61,358 nt of DNA, taken from Streptomyces bambusae. Lineage in GTDB: Bacteria; Actinomycetota; Actinomycetes; Streptomycetales; Streptomycetaceae. Below the pieces are notes generated by a model that was given only the letters and a program-made list of their open reading frames with translations, did no database searches and was not told where the DNA came from. The position numbers and the translations under genes are program-made. The stretch covers positions 1 to 61,358 of the forward strand of contig NZ_JAJAUZ010000046.1 in assembly GCF_020532645.1 (NCBI RefSeq). The letters are read 5' to 3'. Below, one piece after another: positions 16,557 through 25,005 of the stretch. The first letter of the stretch is position 1, and each line of letters starts with the position of its first letter.

Positions 16557-16991
16557 TCAGCCTGCGTCAACGACCGTGGTCCGCACCGGACTTCCGGCCT
16601 CGACCGTCCGGCTGACCGTGCAGAGCCGGTCGTGGGAGGTCTTCACGGCCCGCGGCAGGATCGCCCGCGCCCGGTCGCCTGTCTCCCCTTCGGGGAAGGC
16701 GACGGTGAAGGCGACCGCCAGGTCCGTCAGCACGTTCCCGCCGCCCTCGTCCTTGACCTTGTGCCCGCTGACGTCGAGCGAGAAGACGGCCGGCTCCGTG
16801 TGCCGGGTCGTCGCCACGTCCACATCGGCCGCGGAGCATCCGCCGATCGCCGCCAGCAGCAGCTCCACCGGCGTGAACCCGGCGGCGTCCCCGGTGCTGA
16901 AGGTCAGCGTGTCCCCCCGGGAGTTCGTCGCGGTGAACACTCCGGGGCCGGTCCGCTCGACGGTGACGGAACGCAAAGAATCAGAAGTCAT
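16557..16991 (-). CDS. OsmC/Ohr family protein
   Basis: 144 aa. OsmC-fold signatures: F-T-P-V-E-L-L-L-A-A-I-G-G-C-S-A-A-D (first reactive Cys near residue 52) and, near the C-terminus, S-H-D-R-L-C-T-V-S-R-T (second Cys). These two cysteines form the peroxidase site of OsmC/Ohr proteins, which reduce organic hydroperoxides. Start ATG 16991 begins M-T-S-D-S-L-R-S-V-T-V-E-R; the longer upstream frame is Gly/Arg-rich and unlike the family. It is convergent with the lipoprotein gene, only 8 bases apart. Confidence 0.85.
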   Translation of the reverse strand: MTSDSLRSVTVERTGPGVFTATNSRGDTLTFSTGDAAGFTPVELLLAAIGGCSAADVDVATTRHTEPAVFSLDVSGHKVKDEGGGNVLTDLAVAFTVAFPEGETGDRARAILPRAVKTSHDRLCTVSRTVEAGSPVRTTVVDAG

Positions 16992-17038
16992 ACCCAGACG
17001 GTAACCGCAGGCCCCGGCCGGCCCCCGACCGGCACGCC

Positions 17039-17311
17039 TCACCCCTGCGGCGGCCCCGACTCCGTGTCCTTCGACAGCGGCACCTCGCCCGTGTTGTCGA
17101 CGTTCCGCGCCGCCACCCACGCGTCCTCGTCCCGCAGCAGGTACCAGATCCCGTTGCCGTCGATGATCTGCGCGTGCACCTTGCTGTGGAGCCCGATCTC
17201 GGTGCCGTGGCTCAGGCTGCCGAGAATGGCGGAGTCCGTGCTCGGGTACCGGCGCAGGTTGACGCCGTTGGCGCTGACGACGGTGCCGAACGGCTTGGCG
17301 GGGCTGGGCAT
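17039..17311 (-). CDS. small SH3-like domain protein
   Basis: 90 aa with no signal peptide. The core G-V-N-L-R-R-Y-P-S-T-D-S-A-I-L-G-S-L followed by G-T-E-I-G-L and D-A-W-V-A-A-R-N-V is a bacterial SH3 (SH3b) domain pattern. These are usually in secreted wall-binding proteins, so a free cytosolic version is slightly unusual. Start ATG 17311 with GGAGGT 6 bases upstream. It sits 47 bases before the OsmC gene on the same strand and could be cotranscribed with it. Confidence 0.75.
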   Translation of the reverse strand: MPSPAKPFGTVVSANGVNLRRYPSTDSAILGSLSHGTEIGLHSKVHAQIIDGNGIWYLLRDEDAWVAARNVDNTGEVPLSKDTESGPPQG

Positions 17312-17370
17312 CGTGACCTCCAGGTGGACCGCAGGGCAGCAGGCCCGTCCGGATCCGGGCGGGCCTCTAG

Positions 17371-17531
17371 GGGGTGTTGCGAAAATCCCGCACGGCGCCC
17401 GCGGCGCCCGGCACGCACTCTCGCCGCACCGGCCGAAGCCCCGAGTACGCCCAGTACGAGGGCCTTCGCCCGGCACGCTGAGAGCACGCACCGGACACCG
17501 CGGGCACCACACAGGACTTTCGCAACACCCC
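17371..17531. mobile_element. MITE-like 161-bp element with long inverted repeats
   Basis: The ends are GGGTGTTGCGAAA (17372) and its exact complement TTTCGCAACACCC (17518-17530). The similarity does not stop there: each half, about 77 bases, matches the reverse complement of the other half at most positions, so the whole element is one imperfect hairpin with its turn near 17450. No coding frame of its own, no transposase. Terminal inverted repeats, small size and lack of genes fit a MITE mobilised by an IS transposase elsewhere. A CTAG lies directly at the left edge; I see no clean target duplication. Confidence 0.65.
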
Positions 17532-17646
17532 TGGCACCGTAAGGCCGATCGCCGGCCACGGCCCGAAGGCGTGCGGGAGGTCCCACGTCCGGCGCACGCC
17601 CGCGTCATCCCGATGGTTCCGCCCCCGCCGCACCCGGCCCCGCCCG

Positions 17647-18624
17647 CTACACCGCCCCCGCCGACCGCTCCCGTACCAGCGACAGCACCAGCGCCCCCGC
17701 CGTCACCAGCCACAGCCCGAGCGCGATCCACAGCAGCACCAGCCCCGTGGAGTGCAGCCAGTCGAGCCCGGTCGCCGCCGCCGTCGACAGGCACGCCACG
17801 CCGCTCATGCCCAGCGGGAACACCGTCGCCCACCGCCGGATGTCGTATGCGGGCCGTGGCCAGCGGGTCTCGGCCGTGAGCAGGACCACGCACCAGGCGA
17901 GATCGAGGACGTTCAGCGTCACCGTGAGGCCCCGCAGCAGGTCGTGCCCGGCACCCGTCCACTGCGGCAGCGCGTACAGCCGGGCCGCCGCCAGCGCCGA
18001 AATGGCCAGCGCCCCGCCCGCGATCCAGTGGTCCCCGCCGCCCTCCCGCAGCTGCCGGAAATCGAAGCGGACCAGCGCCTCGACGTAGAGCAGCAGTCCG
18101 AGGCAGAACGCACCGAGCGCAGCGTCCCCGAGCCAGTGCGCCCCCACCGCCGGCGCGAGGGCCGCGGCGAGCACCGCCAGTCCCTGCGTCGCCACGCACA
18201 CCAGGAACGCCGAACCGGGCATCCGGCGGTGCCAGTGCGCGACCACCGTGACGATCAGCACCGGCCACACGAGCGCGGCCACCACGAGCAGCGCGGACGC
18301 GAGCCCCGTCCACCCGCTCTGCACACAGCGCATCCCCACCACGGTGGTGGCGGCCACGGCCGTCAGGGCCGGCGGCGTGTCGGCCTCGGCGTGCCAGCGC
18401 GCGTGGCTGCCGAAGAGCCGTACCAGGAACTCCCCGGCCAGCAGCACCCACCCCAGGCCCGCCAGCGCGAAGAACACCAGCGACGGAACGCCGTACCCGA
18501 TCAGGTGCAGCCCGATCGACAGGATGCAGGTGGCCATGACCGCGGCCCCCGCGGCCGGCGGCAGCTCCGCCCACCACGGACCGCGCGCCGCACCCGCATC
18601 CGCACCCGCGAGCCCGTCGTGCAT
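17647..18624 (-). CDS. TDT/SLAC1-family membrane transporter
   Basis: 325 aa, about ten hydrophobic segments (for example A-A-V-M-A-T-C-I-L-S-I-G-L, A-L-L-V-V-A-A-L-V-W-P-V-L-I, and L-V-L-L-W-I-A-L-G-L-W-L-V near the end). The opening W-W-A-E-L-P-P-A-A-G-A-A-V-M-A-T resembles the tellurite-resistance/dicarboxylate transporter (TDT) family. Substrate unknown; anions are typical. The start ATG shares a base with the stop of the upstream oxidase gene (TGATG), so the two are translationally coupled and probably work together. Confidence 0.7.
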   Translation of the reverse strand: MHDGLAGADAGAARGPWWAELPPAAGAAVMATCILSIGLHLIGYGVPSLVFFALAGLGWVLLAGEFLVRLFGSHARWHAEADTPPALTAVAATTVVGMRCVQSGWTGLASALLVVAALVWPVLIVTVVAHWHRRMPGSAFLVCVATQGLAVLAAALAPAVGAHWLGDAALGAFCLGLLLYVEALVRFDFRQLREGGGDHWIAGGALAISALAAARLYALPQWTGAGHDLLRGLTVTLNVLDLAWCVVLLTAETRWPRPAYDIRRWATVFPLGMSGVACLSTAAATGLDWLHSTGLVLLWIALGLWLVTAGALVLSLVRERSAGAV

Positions 18625-20537
18625 CACCGCACCCCCAGCTTCACCCACCTCGCCGCACTGGGCACCCCCTCGGCATCGAGCAGGAACAGCATGTAGTACC
18701 CCGGCGGTGCATCGGCCGCGCTCGGTGGCGTCCGCAGCCCGACCGTCGTGCCGTGGACCTCCGTGCGCCGGAGCTCCAGATGCCGCTGGCTGGTGTTCAC
18801 CGAATGCGTCACCGTCGAAGGCGCCAGCAGCACGGCCCGCGCCACGTCCTCCGCAGTGGAGCTCGACACCGAGAACGCCGTGTCGTACGCGAGGTCGCCG
18901 CCCGGCACCCGGTCGAGGGCCGGGCGTGTGCCCCGGTGCAGGTAGGCCGGCTCGTACAGCTCGATGCTGCCGTCCATCCCGTCCTCGATGTCGGGGTCGT
19001 TGGCGATCTGCTGGAGCTCGTCCCCGGTGACCAGCATCCTTCCGTCCGGCAGCACCAGTGCGTTGGAGTGGTAGCCGCGCGGCAGCCGCTGCGCCGGCCC
19101 GAGCCGCCAGCGGCCCTGCGCGTCGCGCAGCTCGACGTGCCGGTACTTCGGATCGGCGGTCGGGTTGAACGGCCCGTTCCCGTAGTCCCGGCTGTCGGGC
19201 GAACCGTTGACCGTGAGCAGGCTGCCGTCCGGCAGGATCAGCGTGTTGTCCTGCGTACGCCCGAACGCCCGCGGCTGCTCGGTGCTCCAGCGCCCGCCGG
19301 ACAGCCGGTACGTGAGCGGGTCCCGCGCGTCCCCGCCCAGCACGAGCACGGAGTCCGGACCGCGGAACCCGCCCGGCAGCGGCACGGCCGAGCCGTACCC
19401 GCGGAAGTCGGCCGGCCGCCGCGGCAGGTCCGTCCGCACCTCCTTGACCGGGTCGAACCGCCACTGCTGGTCGGCGTCCCGGCCGAGCCCGTAGATCATG
19501 CCGTCGCGTAGCGAGAAGAGGTGCGGATAGTCGTTCCGGAACGGGGCGTCCACGCGCAGCCGCTGCGCATCGAGCCCGACGGGGATGTCGTACGTGCGCC
19601 ACGGGACGGCCAGGCCGAGGGCGGGGAAGCGCTCGACGACCGGGGTGGGCGTGCCGGTGCCGCGTTCCGACTGGCCGGACATGATGATCTGGCGGCCGTC
19701 CGGGCCGGTCACGGCCGACGGGTACCAGCGGCCGACCGCCATGTCCCGGTTGCGGTACCAGCGCTCGGTCCACGGGTCGAACACGAACGACAGCCTGGCG
19801 CCGCTGCCGCCCTTCCCGCCGACGTTGCCGCCGAAGACGCCGACCATCCCGTTGGGGAGGTAGGCGTGCCCGGAGCAGAAGAACGGCGCGGGCCGCGGCG
19901 CGTAGCGGCCGTCAGGCATCAGCACCACCGGCGGCGGTACGTTCGCGAAGGCCCGCGGGCCGGTGCCGCGGGCGGGGTCCCACAGGTAGGCGCGGCCGGC
20001 GTTGGTCACACCGACCGTGTTGGTGGGCCCGGTCTCCTTGGTGGGGTCGGCCTCGACGCGTTCGAACGAGAACAGCAGCACCTTGCCGGTCGGCAGCAGG
20101 GCCGTGTGGACGCCGAAGTCCGGCGACGGGAAGTACTCCGTGAACCGCCCGAACCGCGCGGCGGCGAACGCGGCGTTCGTGGTGCGCTGGGACTCCCCGA
20201 GTGCCGCCAGGCTCGCGGTGCGCTTCGCCTGCGGATATCCCTGCGTACCCCGGGCCGCCTCGCGGAGCTGCGCGTGCACACGGGCGTGCCGGGGGCCGAT
20301 GACGCCCGCCTCGTCGGCCGCGGTTCCGGGGCCGGGGCCGCCGACGGGGTCGGCATGACGGCCCGCGTGCGGGGCGGCCCCGGCGCGCGCGGCCGGGGCC
20401 GGACCCGTCGCGGCGAGGGCCACGGCGGCGGCGAGCACCCACCCCGAGGCGACGGCGACGGCGACGGCGACGGACCGGGACCGGGACCGGGACGGCCGGG
20501 TGGCGCGGGGCAGGCGCGGCGTCAGAGGACTCCTCAT
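18624..20537 (-). CDS. secreted radical-copper oxidase (galactose/glyoxal oxidase family, GlxA-like)
   Basis: 637 aa. The N-terminus has an S-R-S-R run and (A-V) repeats followed by a hydrophobic signal segment (residues 22-52). The kelch-type propeller carries all ligands expected of the family: F-C-S-G-H (Cys221) and R-W-Y-P-S-A (Tyr272) for the thioether-linked Cys-Tyr cofactor, G-Y-H-S-N-A (Tyr489, His490) and V-T-H-S-V-N (His578) for copper. The C-terminal region is the DUF1929 immunoglobulin-like domain. Such enzymes oxidise primary alcohols or aldehydes to give hydrogen peroxide. Unlike the well-known glxA, which sits by the cellulose-synthase-like gene cslA, this copy is coupled to a transporter. 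No good Shine-Dalgarno close to ATG 20537. Confidence 0.8.
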   Translation of the reverse strand: MRSPLTPRLPRATRPSRSRSRSVAVAVAVASGWVLAAAVALAATGPAPAARAGAAPHAGRHADPVGGPGPGTAADEAGVIGPRHARVHAQLREAARGTQGYPQAKRTASLAALGESQRTTNAAFAAARFGRFTEYFPSPDFGVHTALLPTGKVLLFSFERVEADPTKETGPTNTVGVTNAGRAYLWDPARGTGPRAFANVPPPVVLMPDGRYAPRPAPFFCSGHAYLPNGMVGVFGGNVGGKGGSGARLSFVFDPWTERWYRNRDMAVGRWYPSAVTGPDGRQIIMSGQSERGTGTPTPVVERFPALGLAVPWRTYDIPVGLDAQRLRVDAPFRNDYPHLFSLRDGMIYGLGRDADQQWRFDPVKEVRTDLPRRPADFRGYGSAVPLPGGFRGPDSVLVLGGDARDPLTYRLSGGRWSTEQPRAFGRTQDNTLILPDGSLLTVNGSPDSRDYGNGPFNPTADPKYRHVELRDAQGRWRLGPAQRLPRGYHSNALVLPDGRMLVTGDELQQIANDPDIEDGMDGSIELYEPAYLHRGTRPALDRVPGGDLAYDTAFSVSSSTAEDVARAVLLAPSTVTHSVNTSQRHLELRRTEVHGTTVGLRTPPSAADAPPGYYMLFLLDAEGVPSAARWVKLGVR

Positions 20538-20594
20538 GGCGTCAATCTATGAGGTATCTCCTGAATTGCTCCGATATGCCACGACGCGCGCGCC

Positions 20595-21854
20595 CTAGGC
20601 GCCGCCCGCCCCGGCCGGTTCCTCCGGATGCGCCCGGGGCCCCGCCCCGGCCGGCTCCCCGGAGCGCCCCGCCCCGGGCCCGCCCCCCGCAGCCGCGTCC
20701 CGCGGCATCCGGGCGGCCCCGACCGTGATCAACAGCGCCACGCCGACCGCCGTGGCGATCCCGGTCCGCAGCGACGTCGCCTCCGCGACGAAGCCGATGA
20801 GCACGGGTCCGGCCAGCAGCCCCGCGTACCCGATCGCCGACACCTGCGCGACGGCGGCGTCCGACCGGCCCGGCACGGCGGCCCCGGCCAGCGACATGCA
20901 CAGCGGCACCACGACGCACACGGCGAGCCCCGTCAGGGCGAAGCCGGCGACGGCCCAGGCGGCGGAGCCGGCCAGCACCACCAGCAGTACCCCGGCCGCG
21001 GTCGCCACGCCGGCCGTGGCGAGCAGCGCCCGGCCGCCGAACCGCAGGCGCAGCCCGTCGCCGCAGAGCCGCCCGGTGAACGTGGCCACCTCGAACAGCG
21101 GGTAGGCGAGTGCGGCGACGGCCTCCGTGGTGTGCAGTTCCCGGGCCAGCAGCAGGCCGCTCCAGTCCGCGACCAGCCCCTCGACGAGGAGGGCCATGAA
21201 GGCCACGGCACCGATCAGGTAGACGACGGGCGGCAGGTTGCGCCGCTGCTCGGTCTCGTCAGCGTCCGCGTTCGCGTCCTCGTCCGGTTCGGCGAGGTAC
21301 GTCCGGCCCACCGCCAGGGCGAGCGGGAGGGAGACGGCGGCGACCCCCAACACCGAGGCGGTGTACGGGACGTCGAGTGCGGCCAGCAGCACGGCGAGGA
21401 GTCCGCCGGCCACGGCACCGGCGCTCCAGCCGGCGTGGAACCCGTTCATCAGCGGCCGCCCGGACCGCCGTTCGACCAGACTGCCCTGCGCGTTCATCAT
21501 CGCCTCGGCGACCCCCGAGGCCACGCCGAAACAGGACGCGGCGCCGAGCAGCACCGGGAACGACGGGCTGAGGCCGATGAGTCCGACGCAGACCGTGACC
21601 AGCGGCGTGCCCACGCGCAGCAACACCCGGTTCCCCAGGGCCGCGACGAGCCAGCGCATGCACTGCATCGTCAGGGTGGCGGCCACACCCCAGGAGAGGA
21701 TCACCAGCCCCACATCGCCCGTGTCCAGGCCGAGTTTGGCGGCCAGCCCCGGCAGTCGCGCCGCCAGGAGCCCGTTCACCACGCCGACGAGGGCGAACGT
21801 GGCGACGACACCTCTGTGGGCCCGCCGCAGGGCGCCGGCCGGGGGAGTCTGCAT
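20595..21854 (-). CDS. MFS transporter
   Basis: 419 aa from ATG 21854. Twelve hydrophobic helices in two halves around an acidic loop (E-P-D-E-D-A-N-A-D-A-D-E-T-E), then a Gly/Ala/Pro-rich cytoplasmic tail of about 35 residues. Resembles FucP/YbjJ-like MFS proteins (G-F-H-A-G-W-S-A-G-A-V near residue 140). Substrate unknown. Alternative starts ATG 21866 and 21887 are both directly preceded by AAGGA, too close to act as ribosome binding sites; the duplicated AAGGAATGCCCG is itself odd. A strong palindrome at 21981-22001 lies upstream. Confidence 0.8.
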   Translation of the reverse strand: MQTPPAGALRRAHRGVVATFALVGVVNGLLAARLPGLAAKLGLDTGDVGLVILSWGVAATLTMQCMRWLVAALGNRVLLRVGTPLVTVCVGLIGLSPSFPVLLGAASCFGVASGVAEAMMNAQGSLVERRSGRPLMNGFHAGWSAGAVAGGLLAVLLAALDVPYTASVLGVAAVSLPLALAVGRTYLAEPDEDANADADETEQRRNLPPVVYLIGAVAFMALLVEGLVADWSGLLLARELHTTEAVAALAYPLFEVATFTGRLCGDGLRLRFGGRALLATAGVATAAGVLLVVLAGSAAWAVAGFALTGLAVCVVVPLCMSLAGAAVPGRSDAAVAQVSAIGYAGLLAGPVLIGFVAEATSLRTGIATAVGVALLITVGAARMPRDAAAGGGPGAGRSGEPAGAGPRAHPEEPAGAGGA

Positions 21855-21980
21855 GATCGCGGGCATTCCTTCGTGAACGACGGGCATTCCTTCTTGATCA
21901 GAAGTGTGCCGGAAGGCGCTCGTGGACCGGTCCGCCCGCCGACGCCCGCGCCCCACACAACTCGGCTCCCACCGCACCCG

Positions 21981-22001
21981 TTTCAAAACCCGGTTTTGAA
22001 A
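21981..22001. promoter_or_regulatory. perfect palindrome TTTCAAAACC-C-GGTTTTGAAA
   Basis: Arms of 10 bp (TTTCAAAACC and GGTTTTGAAA) around one base, in a region otherwise above 70% GC. It lies 127 bases upstream of the MFS start and 65 bases beyond the stop of... no coding gene on its left side, i.e. between the MFS gene and the end of the DUF1772 gene, both on the minus strand. It is best explained as the operator of the MFS gene. No regulator gene is adjacent, so the cognate protein is unknown. Confidence 0.75.
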
Positions 22002-22066
22002 GCACGGGTCCGCGGCCGCCGTTCCGGCCGCCTCACCCTGGCCGGAGGGTCACCCCGTCCCGGGGG

Positions 22067-22561
22067 TCACCCCGACCGTCGGGCCACCAGTGCCATGATG
22101 AAGAACGCCGACGACGCCAGCGAGGCCACGGTGCGGACGTGGTTCCCGGCTGTCCACACGCGTACGTAGTCCAGCCACGGCTGGACGCTGCCCGCTGCTG
22201 CCGGATCGAGCGCCGCGAGGGCGTCGTTGCGCGGGATGTGGAATGCGATGGTCCAGACGAAGGAGCCCAGCAGGTACGCCAGCGCCCCCGCGAGCATCCA
22301 GCCCCACCCCGGTGACGAGCGGTGCCCGACCGCGTAGATGCCGGCCGCGAGCGCGAGCCCGGCGGCACCCATGAACGCGCCGAGGAACAGCGGGTTGATC
22401 ACCGCGACGTTGATCGACTGCATCGCCGCGATCCCCTCCCGCGGCTTCAGCGCCGCGAGGGCGCGCATCACGCCCGTGGAGAAGGCGTAGAAGACACCGG
22501 CAACGACCCCGCTCGCCAGCGCGGACGCCAGCACGAGCGAAAACCAGACCTTGTTTTCCAT
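22067..22561 (-). CDS. DUF1772 (anthrone-oxygenase-like) membrane protein
   Basis: 164 aa with four membrane helices (V-W-F-S-L-V-L-A-S-A-L-A-S-G-V-V-A-G-V-F near residue 5; F-L-G-A-F-M-G-A-A-G-L-A-L; A-L-A-Y-L-L-G-S-F-V-W-T; A-F-F-I-M-A-L-V). The motifs G-V-F-Y-A-F-S-T-G-V-M and H-I-P-R-N-D-A-L are typical of the DUF1772 family, some members of which oxidise anthrones in polyketide pathways. No polyketide genes are nearby, so that function is not implied. ATG 22561 chosen; a longer frame to 22597 is less likely. Confidence 0.8.
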   Translation of the reverse strand: MENKVWFSLVLASALASGVVAGVFYAFSTGVMRALAALKPREGIAAMQSINVAVINPLFLGAFMGAAGLALAAGIYAVGHRSSPGWGWMLAGALAYLLGSFVWTIAFHIPRNDALAALDPAAAGSVQPWLDYVRVWTAGNHVRTVASLASSAFFIMALVARRSG

Positions 22562-22600
22562 GCCCCCATCCCACACGCCCCCGCGGCCGGAAGACATGCT

Positions 22601-23893
22601 TCAGACACTCACGGCCGTATCCGTCCGTCTCCCCGCCCCGGTTCCTGCCCACCGGCGCGCGAGGAGCAGGGGGAGCATGGCGCACAGTTCGGCGGCGGCT
22701 CCGGTCCACAGGGCGGTACGGGCGCCGAAGTGCTCGCCGAGCAGGCCGCCGACGAGTGCGCCCACCGGCATCGTGCCCCACACCACGAACCGGACGGTCG
22801 CAGTCACCCGCCCCAGCAGCTCCGGCGGGCACAGCCGCTGCCGCAGTACCACGGCAGTGATCTTGAACGGCATGAACGCGACCCACCCGAGCCCCTGGCA
22901 GGCCACGGCGACCGCGAACCGCCAGTCGGCCTGGAAGAACGGCACCGCAGCCAGCCACAGCAGCCCACTGAGCAGAACGGCTCCGCACATCGCGGGCCCC
23001 TCGCCGTACCGCGCGGCCACCCGTGCCGTCAGCAGCCCGCCGATCAGCCCGCCGACCGCCTCGGCCGTGAACACCAGGCCGCACCACAGCGGCGACAGGC
23101 CCAGCTCGCCCGCGAGCAGCACCATCAGCGCGGCCGCCCCGATCGTGCCGCACAGGTTGGAGACCGCGGCGGCCAGGGTGACCGCCCGCAGCACCCGATG
23201 CCCGAACACGCACCGCAGACCCTCCGCGATCTCCGCCCGCAGCGCCGGAGCGGCCGGACCCACGGGAGCCGGCGCCCCGACCGCGGCACCACCACGGACA
23301 CGGGAGAGCAGCAGCGCGGAAGCGAGGTGGCTGAGCGCGTCCAGGGCCAGGGCGAAGGGCGCCGCCACCACGGCCAGCAGCGCTCCACCCGCACCGGGAC
23401 CGCCGGCCGCGACGACGTTGCGGGTGGTCTCCAGCCGGACGTTCGCCGACACCAGGTGCTCGCCGTCGACGAGCTGAGGGAGCGCGCTCTGGGCGGCCAC
23501 GTCGAAGAACACCGCGCAGAACGACAGGCCGAAGGCCACGGCGTACAACTGGGGCAGCGTCAGGACGTCCAGCAGGGCCGCCACCGGGACCGAGGCGAGC
23601 AGCACGGCCCGGCCGAGATCGGACGCGATCATCACGCGGCGGCGGTGCGCCCGGTCCACCCAGGCACCGGCGGGCAGCCCGACGAGCAGGAAGGCGAGGT
23701 ACTCGCAGGCCATCAGCAGACCGGCCTGGAACGGGGTGGCGTCGAGCGCGCCGATCGCCACGAAGGGGAGGGCCAGCAGGGTCACCGCGGTACCGGTCTG
23801 GCTCACGGTGTCGGCGGCCCACAGGCGGCGGAAGTCGGCCGAAGCAGTGGTTCGCCCCGTGTCGGTGACGGGGCGCAGGTGAGAGAGCGTCAT
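22601..23893 (-). CDS. MFS efflux transporter (MFS_3 / enterobactin-exporter-like)
   Basis: About 430 aa, twelve helices. The N-terminal D-F-R-R-L-W-A-A-D-T-V-S-Q-T-G and the cytoplasmic loop P-A-G-A-W-V-D-R-A-H-R-R-R-V are hallmarks of the MFS_3 efflux group (EntS and macrolide exporters). Start set at ATG 23893; ATG 23911 is also in frame but directly abuts GGAGG. Divergent from the ArsR gene at 24043 with a shared operator, so it is probably a drug or metabolite exporter controlled by that regulator. Confidence 0.82.
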   Translation of the reverse strand: MTLSHLRPVTDTGRTTASADFRRLWAADTVSQTGTAVTLLALPFVAIGALDATPFQAGLLMACEYLAFLLVGLPAGAWVDRAHRRRVMIASDLGRAVLLASVPVAALLDVLTLPQLYAVAFGLSFCAVFFDVAAQSALPQLVDGEHLVSANVRLETTRNVVAAGGPGAGGALLAVVAAPFALALDALSHLASALLLSRVRGGAAVGAPAPVGPAAPALRAEIAEGLRCVFGHRVLRAVTLAAAVSNLCGTIGAAALMVLLAGELGLSPLWCGLVFTAEAVGGLIGGLLTARVAARYGEGPAMCGAVLLSGLLWLAAVPFFQADWRFAVAVACQGLGWVAFMPFKITAVVLRQRLCPPELLGRVTATVRFVVWGTMPVGALVGGLLGEHFGARTALWTGAAAELCAMLPLLLARRWAGTGAGRRTDTAVSV

Positions 23894-23932
23894 GATCCGG
23901 GAGATCACCATCCTCCGAGGTCTCGGGCCATT

Positions 23933-23952
23933 GTTTTAGGCTGGGCTAAAAC
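23933..23952. promoter_or_regulatory. GTTTTAG-N6-CTAAAAC operator between MFS and ArsR genes
   Basis: Perfect 7-bp AT-rich arms GTTTTAG and CTAAAAC around GCTGGG, 40 bases before the MFS start and 90 before the ArsR start. Sitting in a divergent regulator/transporter spacer, it is the likely binding site of the ArsR protein and would control both genes. Confidence 0.7.
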
Positions 23953-23961
23953 CTGCGCGCA

Positions 23962-24020
23962 CAGGGCCGTAAGCACGCAGGGCCGTAAGCGCACAGGGCC
24001 GTAAGCACGCATGGCCGTAC
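23962..24020. repeat. 16-bp tandem repeat in the ArsR leader
   Basis: CAGGGCCGTAAGCACG-type units start at 23962, 23978, 23994 and (degenerate) 24010, exactly 16 bases apart. The array lies between the ArsR operator and its ribosome binding site, so it forms part of the ArsR mRNA leader or the promoter. Confidence 0.7.
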
Positions 24021-24042
24021 GGGGAGAGGCGGGGCGGGGCGA

Positions 24043-24927
24043 ATGGGAGCGGTGCGCTTCGGGGTGGACGACCTGGCGAACCTGAGGTTCGCGATCTCAC
24101 CCCTCTGGGAGGCGGTGGCGGGCCTCGAAGCGGTGGCCGATCCCGGCCGGCACGCGGTGCACCTGCCGTGGATCAAGCAGGTCCTCGCCTCCGGCAGCCC
24201 GCTGCCCGCACCGGGCTTCGGCATGGGGCTCCGTCCGGAGACCGTGCCCCCGCCGCGCTGCCCCCTGGCCGGGATCGAAGAGGAGCTGGCCGCCGTCGCG
24301 GACCCCCGGGCCCCGGCCGCCGGTCCCGTCCTCGCGTGGTGGCGGACGGCCGTCCGGCCGCACTGGCCGCGCATGCGGGCCGTACTCGAAGCCGACATCG
24401 CCCACCGGACCCGCCGACTGGCCGAAGACGGCATCGCGGACGTGTTCACACACCTCCACCCCGCCCTGGCCTGGACCGGGGACCGGCTGGTCTCGGCCGA
24501 CCTCCCGACGGGCGAACTCGCCCTGTCCGGCACCGGGGTGACCCTGGTCCCCAGCGCCTTCGCCCACCGCTGCCGCCTGGTGCCGGCCCGGGGCCCGGTG
24601 CCCCCGTCCGTGATCTACCCGGCCCGCGGCACCGGCACGCTGTGGGAGCGGGGGAACAGCCCCGGCGACGCCCTGCCCCGGCTGCTGGGCCGCAGCCGGG
24701 CCGGGCTCCTCGCCGAGGTCGTCGCGCCGTCCACGACCACGCAACTGGCCGCCCGCACCGGTCTGACACCGGGCGCGGTCTCGCAGCACCTGACCCTGCT
24801 GCGGAACGCGGGCCTGGTCACGGCGCACCGCCACGGCCGGGAGGTCCACTACGTCGCGGGCGACCTCGGCCGTGCCCTCCTCGGCGACCCCGCCGCGCCC
24901 GTCCGGCCCGGTCCCGGCAGTGCGTGA
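24043..24927 (+). CDS. ArsR-family transcriptional regulator with N-terminal DUF5937-like domain
   Basis: 294 aa. The DNA-binding winged helix is at the C-terminus (about 215-280): L-L-A-E-V-V-A-P-S-T-T-T-Q-L-A-A-R-T, then G-A-V-S-Q-H-L-T-L-L-R-N-A-G-L-V and R-H-G-R-E-V-H-Y, the classic ArsR recognition helix and beta-wing. The first 200 residues (F-G-V-D-D-L-A-N-L-R-F-A-I-S-P-L-W-E) are the domain usually called DUF5937 and probably sense a ligand; no metal-binding cysteines. Preceded by GGCGGGGCG. Likely represses itself and the divergent MFS exporter. Confidence 0.85.
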   Translation: MGAVRFGVDDLANLRFAISPLWEAVAGLEAVADPGRHAVHLPWIKQVLASGSPLPAPGFGMGLRPETVPPPRCPLAGIEEELAAVADPRAPAAGPVLAWWRTAVRPHWPRMRAVLEADIAHRTRRLAEDGIADVFTHLHPALAWTGDRLVSADLPTGELALSGTGVTLVPSAFAHRCRLVPARGPVPPSVIYPARGTGTLWERGNSPGDALPRLLGRSRAGLLAEVVAPSTTTQLAARTGLTPGAVSQHLTLLRNAGLVTAHRHGREVHYVAGDLGRALLGDPAAPVRPGPGSA

Positions 24928-25005
24928 CGTACCCGTTTGCGGTGGCCTGGTTCCTGGTGTGGACTCGGAGGGCGACGAGGGGGAGCCACCGAGAGGAACG
25001 CGCCG

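Noticed and set aside
17039..18577. Long fused frame covering the SH3-like gene and the MITE
   Set aside because: Its first 420 codons are shadow or repeat sequence; only the last 90 codons after a good ribosome binding site look real.
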